Assembly: GCA_041169145.1 (NCBI GenBank)
Contig: JBEEJO010000035.1
Location: 1 to 8,332, forward strand
Direction: 5' to 3'
DNA from: DATJQA01 sp041169145
Lineage (GTDB): Bacteria > Patescibacteriota > Minisyncoccia > UBA6257 > 2-01-FULL-56-20
Length of the DNA stretch: 8,332 nt
This document shows, one piece after another, positions 6,081 through 8,332 of this stretch. The notes under the pieces were generated by a model. That model was given only the letters and a program-made list of their open reading frames with translations, ran no database searches and was not told the DNA's origin. The stretch's first letter is position 1. The number at the start of each line of letters is the position of its first letter. A program made the position numbers and the translations under genes.

Positions 6081-7874
6081 ATGGCGTACCGCAACATGCA
6101 GGGACATGACGCACGCAAGGGCCTTACGCTCATCGAGACCCTCGTCGCTACGGGGCTTTTCGCGCTTATCGCGTATGCGATCTACGGGTCATTCGCGAAC
6201 ATCCTGGATATTTCCACGAATACGAAACTCATCGGTTCCGCGACCTCGGCCATGCAGAGCCAAGTGGAGATCATCCGCAATATGCCCTATACCGATGTCG
6301 GCATCGTCGGCGGCTGGCCGGTGGGCAAGCTTCCGGCATCTACGAGCACCGTGTACGACGGCACGCCATTCACGCTCTCCTTTACCGTGCGGAATATCGA
6401 CGATCCTTTCGACGGCACGCTTGGCGGTTCCCCGAACGATACGGCCCCGGCTGATTACCGGCTCGTGTCCATCACGGCGAGCTGTCCGAAATGCGCCGCA
6501 TATTTCCGGCCGGTGACCTTGACCGCTCGCGTTGCGCCGGATGGATTTGAGACGGATACGCAGAACGGAACGCTTTTTGTGAATGTCTTTGACGGGAACG
6601 GCGTGCCGGTTCCCGGGGCGAACGTGACGGTCGTGAACAACAGTACGACGCCGACGCTTCTCATCAACGACACGACGAACAACGACGGCTACCTCCAGCT
6701 CGTTGATGTTCCGACGTCGACCAATCGATATCAAGTGTGGGCAACGAAGAACGGATATTCGTCGGAGCGGACCTATATGCCGGGAGCCGCCGCGAATCCA
6801 AATCCGGTCCATAAACACGGGAGCGTCGCCACCGATCAACTTGAGATCGTCGTGTTGCCTATTGACCGGCTTGCGTTCGTGAGCATTGCCGCGCGCGATC
6901 CGTTCTGCGCGCCGTTATCGGGCGTACTGGTGAACGCGACCGGCTCAAAGCTCATCGGCACGAGCCCCGATGTGTTGAAGACGATGGTTACATCCACAAC
7001 GGATGGGAGCGGAGTCGCGCAATTCTCTTTGGAATGGGATGCCTATGCTCTGGGAACGGCGCGTTCGGCATACGATATTTCGGGGTACGGCGCGGTTCCG
7101 CCATCGCTGATGATAGATCCCGGCGCGACAATAGCCATGACGTGGAATCTCCTGCCGAAGACATCATCGTCGCTCCTCGTTACGGTAACCGATCAGAACG
7201 GCCAGCGGCTCACCGAAGCAACGACAACGCTTACGAAGACCGGGTTCAGCCAATCGCGAACGACCGGCCTGTACTCGTTCGCCCAGACGAACTGGTCCGC
7301 GAGCGGAACGAGCGGATATTCGTCGCAGAGCGGCATGGTGGACACCGGCACTGCAGGAGAGTTCTCGCTTCTTCGAAACGCAAGCGGCACGTATACTACC
7401 GGCGTTGAAGAATGGCTCGTCTCCAACACCTTTGATATGGGAACATCCACGACTTCCTGGTATCGTCTTTCGTGGACGCCAACGACCCAGCCGCCATCAA
7501 CAGGCGCGGGGAGCGTGAAGTTCCAGGTTGCGGCGAACAATGATAATACAACGTGGAATTTCGTGGGGCCGGACGGTTTGGGGACGTCATTCTTCACCGC
7601 AAGCGGCGGAGCCATCGTCGGTTTGAGCGGCAACCGCTATTTCCGTTATCGCGCGTACATGAAGACGGCAGACGAGAGCATTTCGCCGAACATTCAGGAC
7701 CTTAGCGTAGTTTTCGGTTCCGCATGCACATCGCCCGGCCAGAGCTATCACGGCGGCCTTACTCCCGGTTCGTATACGCTCACTGTACAGCGTGCGGCGT
7801 TCCAAACGACCAGTACCGCGATCACCATCGGGTCGGGATGGCAGGATGTCGATGTCTCGCTTCTGCCTTCGTAA
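6081..7874 (+). CDS. Large type IV prepilin-like protein with multiple beta-sandwich domains
   Basis: The 597-residue product starts with a class III prepilin signal: a 14-residue leader ending in RKG, then mature LTLIETLVATG with Glu at mature position 5 and a hydrophobic helix to about residue 41. This fits prepilin peptidase processing and a PilV/GspI-like minor subunit. After a pilin-like part to about 160 come beta domains. Residues ~163-255 look like a CnaB or carboxypeptidase-regulatory domain (VFDGNGVPVPGANVTV, later NNDGYLQLVDVP); ~263-355 look like a second (GVLVNATG, DGSGVAQFSL); a third begins at ~363 (LLVTVTDQNGQRL) and seems to finish only at 549-597 (GGLTPGSYTLTV, SGWQDVDVSLLP). 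Between, ~443-547 resembles a discoidin/jelly-roll-like module (VSNTFDMGTSTTSWYRLSW, RYFRYRAYMKT). Thr and Ser are abundant. ATG 6081 is chosen; ATG 6096 is also possible and leaves a 9-residue leader. Domain labels are by eye; the prepilin call is firm. Confidence 0.85.
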   Translation: MAYRNMQGHDARKGLTLIETLVATGLFALIAYAIYGSFANILDISTNTKLIGSATSAMQSQVEIIRNMPYTDVGIVGGWPVGKLPASTSTVYDGTPFTLSFTVRNIDDPFDGTLGGSPNDTAPADYRLVSITASCPKCAAYFRPVTLTARVAPDGFETDTQNGTLFVNVFDGNGVPVPGANVTVVNNSTTPTLLINDTTNNDGYLQLVDVPTSTNRYQVWATKNGYSSERTYMPGAAANPNPVHKHGSVATDQLEIVVLPIDRLAFVSIAARDPFCAPLSGVLVNATGSKLIGTSPDVLKTMVTSTTDGSGVAQFSLEWDAYALGTARSAYDISGYGAVPPSLMIDPGATIAMTWNLLPKTSSSLLVTVTDQNGQRLTEATTTLTKTGFSQSRTTGLYSFAQTNWSASGTSGYSSQSGMVDTGTAGEFSLLRNASGTYTTGVEEWLVSNTFDMGTSTTSWYRLSWTPTTQPPSTGAGSVKFQVAANNDNTTWNFVGPDGLGTSFFTASGGAIVGLSGNRYFRYRAYMKTADESISPNIQDLSVVFGSACTSPGQSYHGGLTPGSYTLTVQRAAFQTTSTAITIGSGWQDVDVSLLPS

Positions 7875-7883
7875 TCTTTGCCT

Positions 7884-8332
7884 ATGCATGCTTTTCCGGA
7901 TAGAACATCGCGGATGGGGTTCACCTTCATCGAGGCTGTTATTGTTATCGGGCTTTATGCGGGCATTATGACGCTTATCCTGTTTTTCAGCCTTGATATC
8001 AGTCAGTTCGCGTTGCAGTTCAAGCAGGACCTGCAGGCGAAACAAGAGCTCCAGCTTGCCGTGAACACGATGGTCTCGGAGCTTCGTTCCATCGGGCCCG
8101 CGGCGAACGGCGGGTATCCGCTTGAAGCCGCATCGTCATCATCAATCACATTCTACGTAGATGCCGACAAGAACGGCCTTGCGGATCGCGTGCGCTACTT
8201 TTTTTCAACCTCAACGCTGAAGCGCGGGTTGGTGAGGCCGACGAGTTCGCCCGCGCAGTATCTTACGTCAACAGAGCAAGTGAGCACACTGATCAATAAC
8301 GTCACCGCAGGTTCATTCTGGTTCTACGACGC
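7884..8332 (+). CDS. Type IV prepilin-like protein, PilW/GspJ-like, 3' end outside window
   Basis: The frame opens at ATG 7884 and is still open at base 8332 (149 codons plus two bases). The protein starts with a 12-residue leader containing Arg residues and ending in RMG, then mature FTFIEAVIVIG with Glu at mature position 5 and a hydrophobic stretch of about 20 residues, the class III prepilin pattern. A helical, Gln-rich segment follows (FKQDLQAKQELQLAVNTMV), as in pilin alpha-1-C, then a beta-rich start with ITFYVDADKNGLADRVRYFF. The later part of the window (STSTLKRGLVRPTS, FWFYD) resembles minor subunits of the PilW/GspJ kind, but the subgroup is a guess. The gene starts 9 bases after the long prepilin and has no Shine-Dalgarno, so translation may be coupled. 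The ATG at 7914 is rejected as start because it would leave only a two-residue leader. A run of seven T lies at 8199-8205, with the frame intact across it. Confidence 0.85.
   Translation, partial: MHAFPDRTSRMGFTFIEAVIVIGLYAGIMTLILFFSLDISQFALQFKQDLQAKQELQLAVNTMVSELRSIGPAANGGYPLEAASSSSITFYVDADKNGLADRVRYFFSTSTLKRGLVRPTSSPAQYLTSTEQVSTLINNVTAGSFWFYD

Noticed and set aside
6189..6839. Minus-strand open frame of 216 codons opposite the long prepilin gene
   Set aside because: Arg/Asp-rich shadow translation, no start signal, no motif, while the + strand frame carries clear prepilin and beta-domain features.
8199..8205. Run of seven T in the last prepilin gene as a programmed frameshift site
   Set aside because: The zero frame stays open with pilin-like sequence on both sides and no stimulatory structure was seen.
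1..8332. CRISPR arrays, tRNA or rRNA genes, insertion sequences, attachment sites
   Set aside because: No regularly spaced repeats, cloverleaf-like sequence, transposase motifs or paired terminal repeats were found by reading both strands.

Overview
The window reads as ordinary chromosomal sequence from a small-genome bacterium, most likely a member of the Candidate Phyla Radiation (Patescibacteria, Parcubacteria-like). The grounds are protein style rather than a marker gene: a short Obg with no C-terminal extension, a PilB-type ATPase without its N-terminal domain, type IV pilin-like proteins with large beta-rich ectodomains, almost no recognisable Shine-Dalgarno sequences, and tightly packed genes all on the + strand. 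Base composition is moderately GC-rich. This assignment is inference; no rRNA or ribosomal protein gene is present to settle it.

Layout. Bases 2-430 hold the C-terminal end of an ABC-F type ATPase. Next comes a small zinc-ribbon membrane protein (479-829), then the ribosome-associated GTPase Obg (844-1806), a short ROK-family sugar-kinase-like protein lacking the usual zinc motif (1847-2563), and an RseP/site-2-type membrane metalloprotease (2599-3651). A 74-base gap with a GC hairpin and a very clear extended -10 promoter precedes a type IV pilus cluster: PilB-type assembly ATPase (3726-4952), PilC-type inner-membrane platform protein (4985-6061), a 597-residue prepilin-like protein with several beta domains (6081-7874) and a second prepilin-like protein that runs off the right edge (7884-8332).

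How the genes work together. The left half is housekeeping: translation-linked factors (ABC-F, Obg), a putative sugar kinase and an intramembrane protease. The right half is one probable operon for type IV pilus or pseudopilus assembly: the ATPase powers the PilC platform, which inserts prepilin-like subunits; the two prepilins carry the class III cleavage motif with Glu at position 5. The long prepilin is the most interesting protein, because its ectodomain looks like a chain of CnaB/carboxypeptidase-regulatory-like domains, the last apparently interrupted by another beta-sandwich.

The most notable non-coding signal is that several genes have a -10-like box ending only 6-7 bases before the start codon (zinc-ribbon gene, ROK gene, PilB gene; rseP with a longer gap of 11), with no Shine-Dalgarno. 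This predicts leaderless or nearly leaderless transcripts. No RNA gene, CRISPR array, insertion sequence or attachment site was seen, and no stretch over 300 bases lacks a gene.
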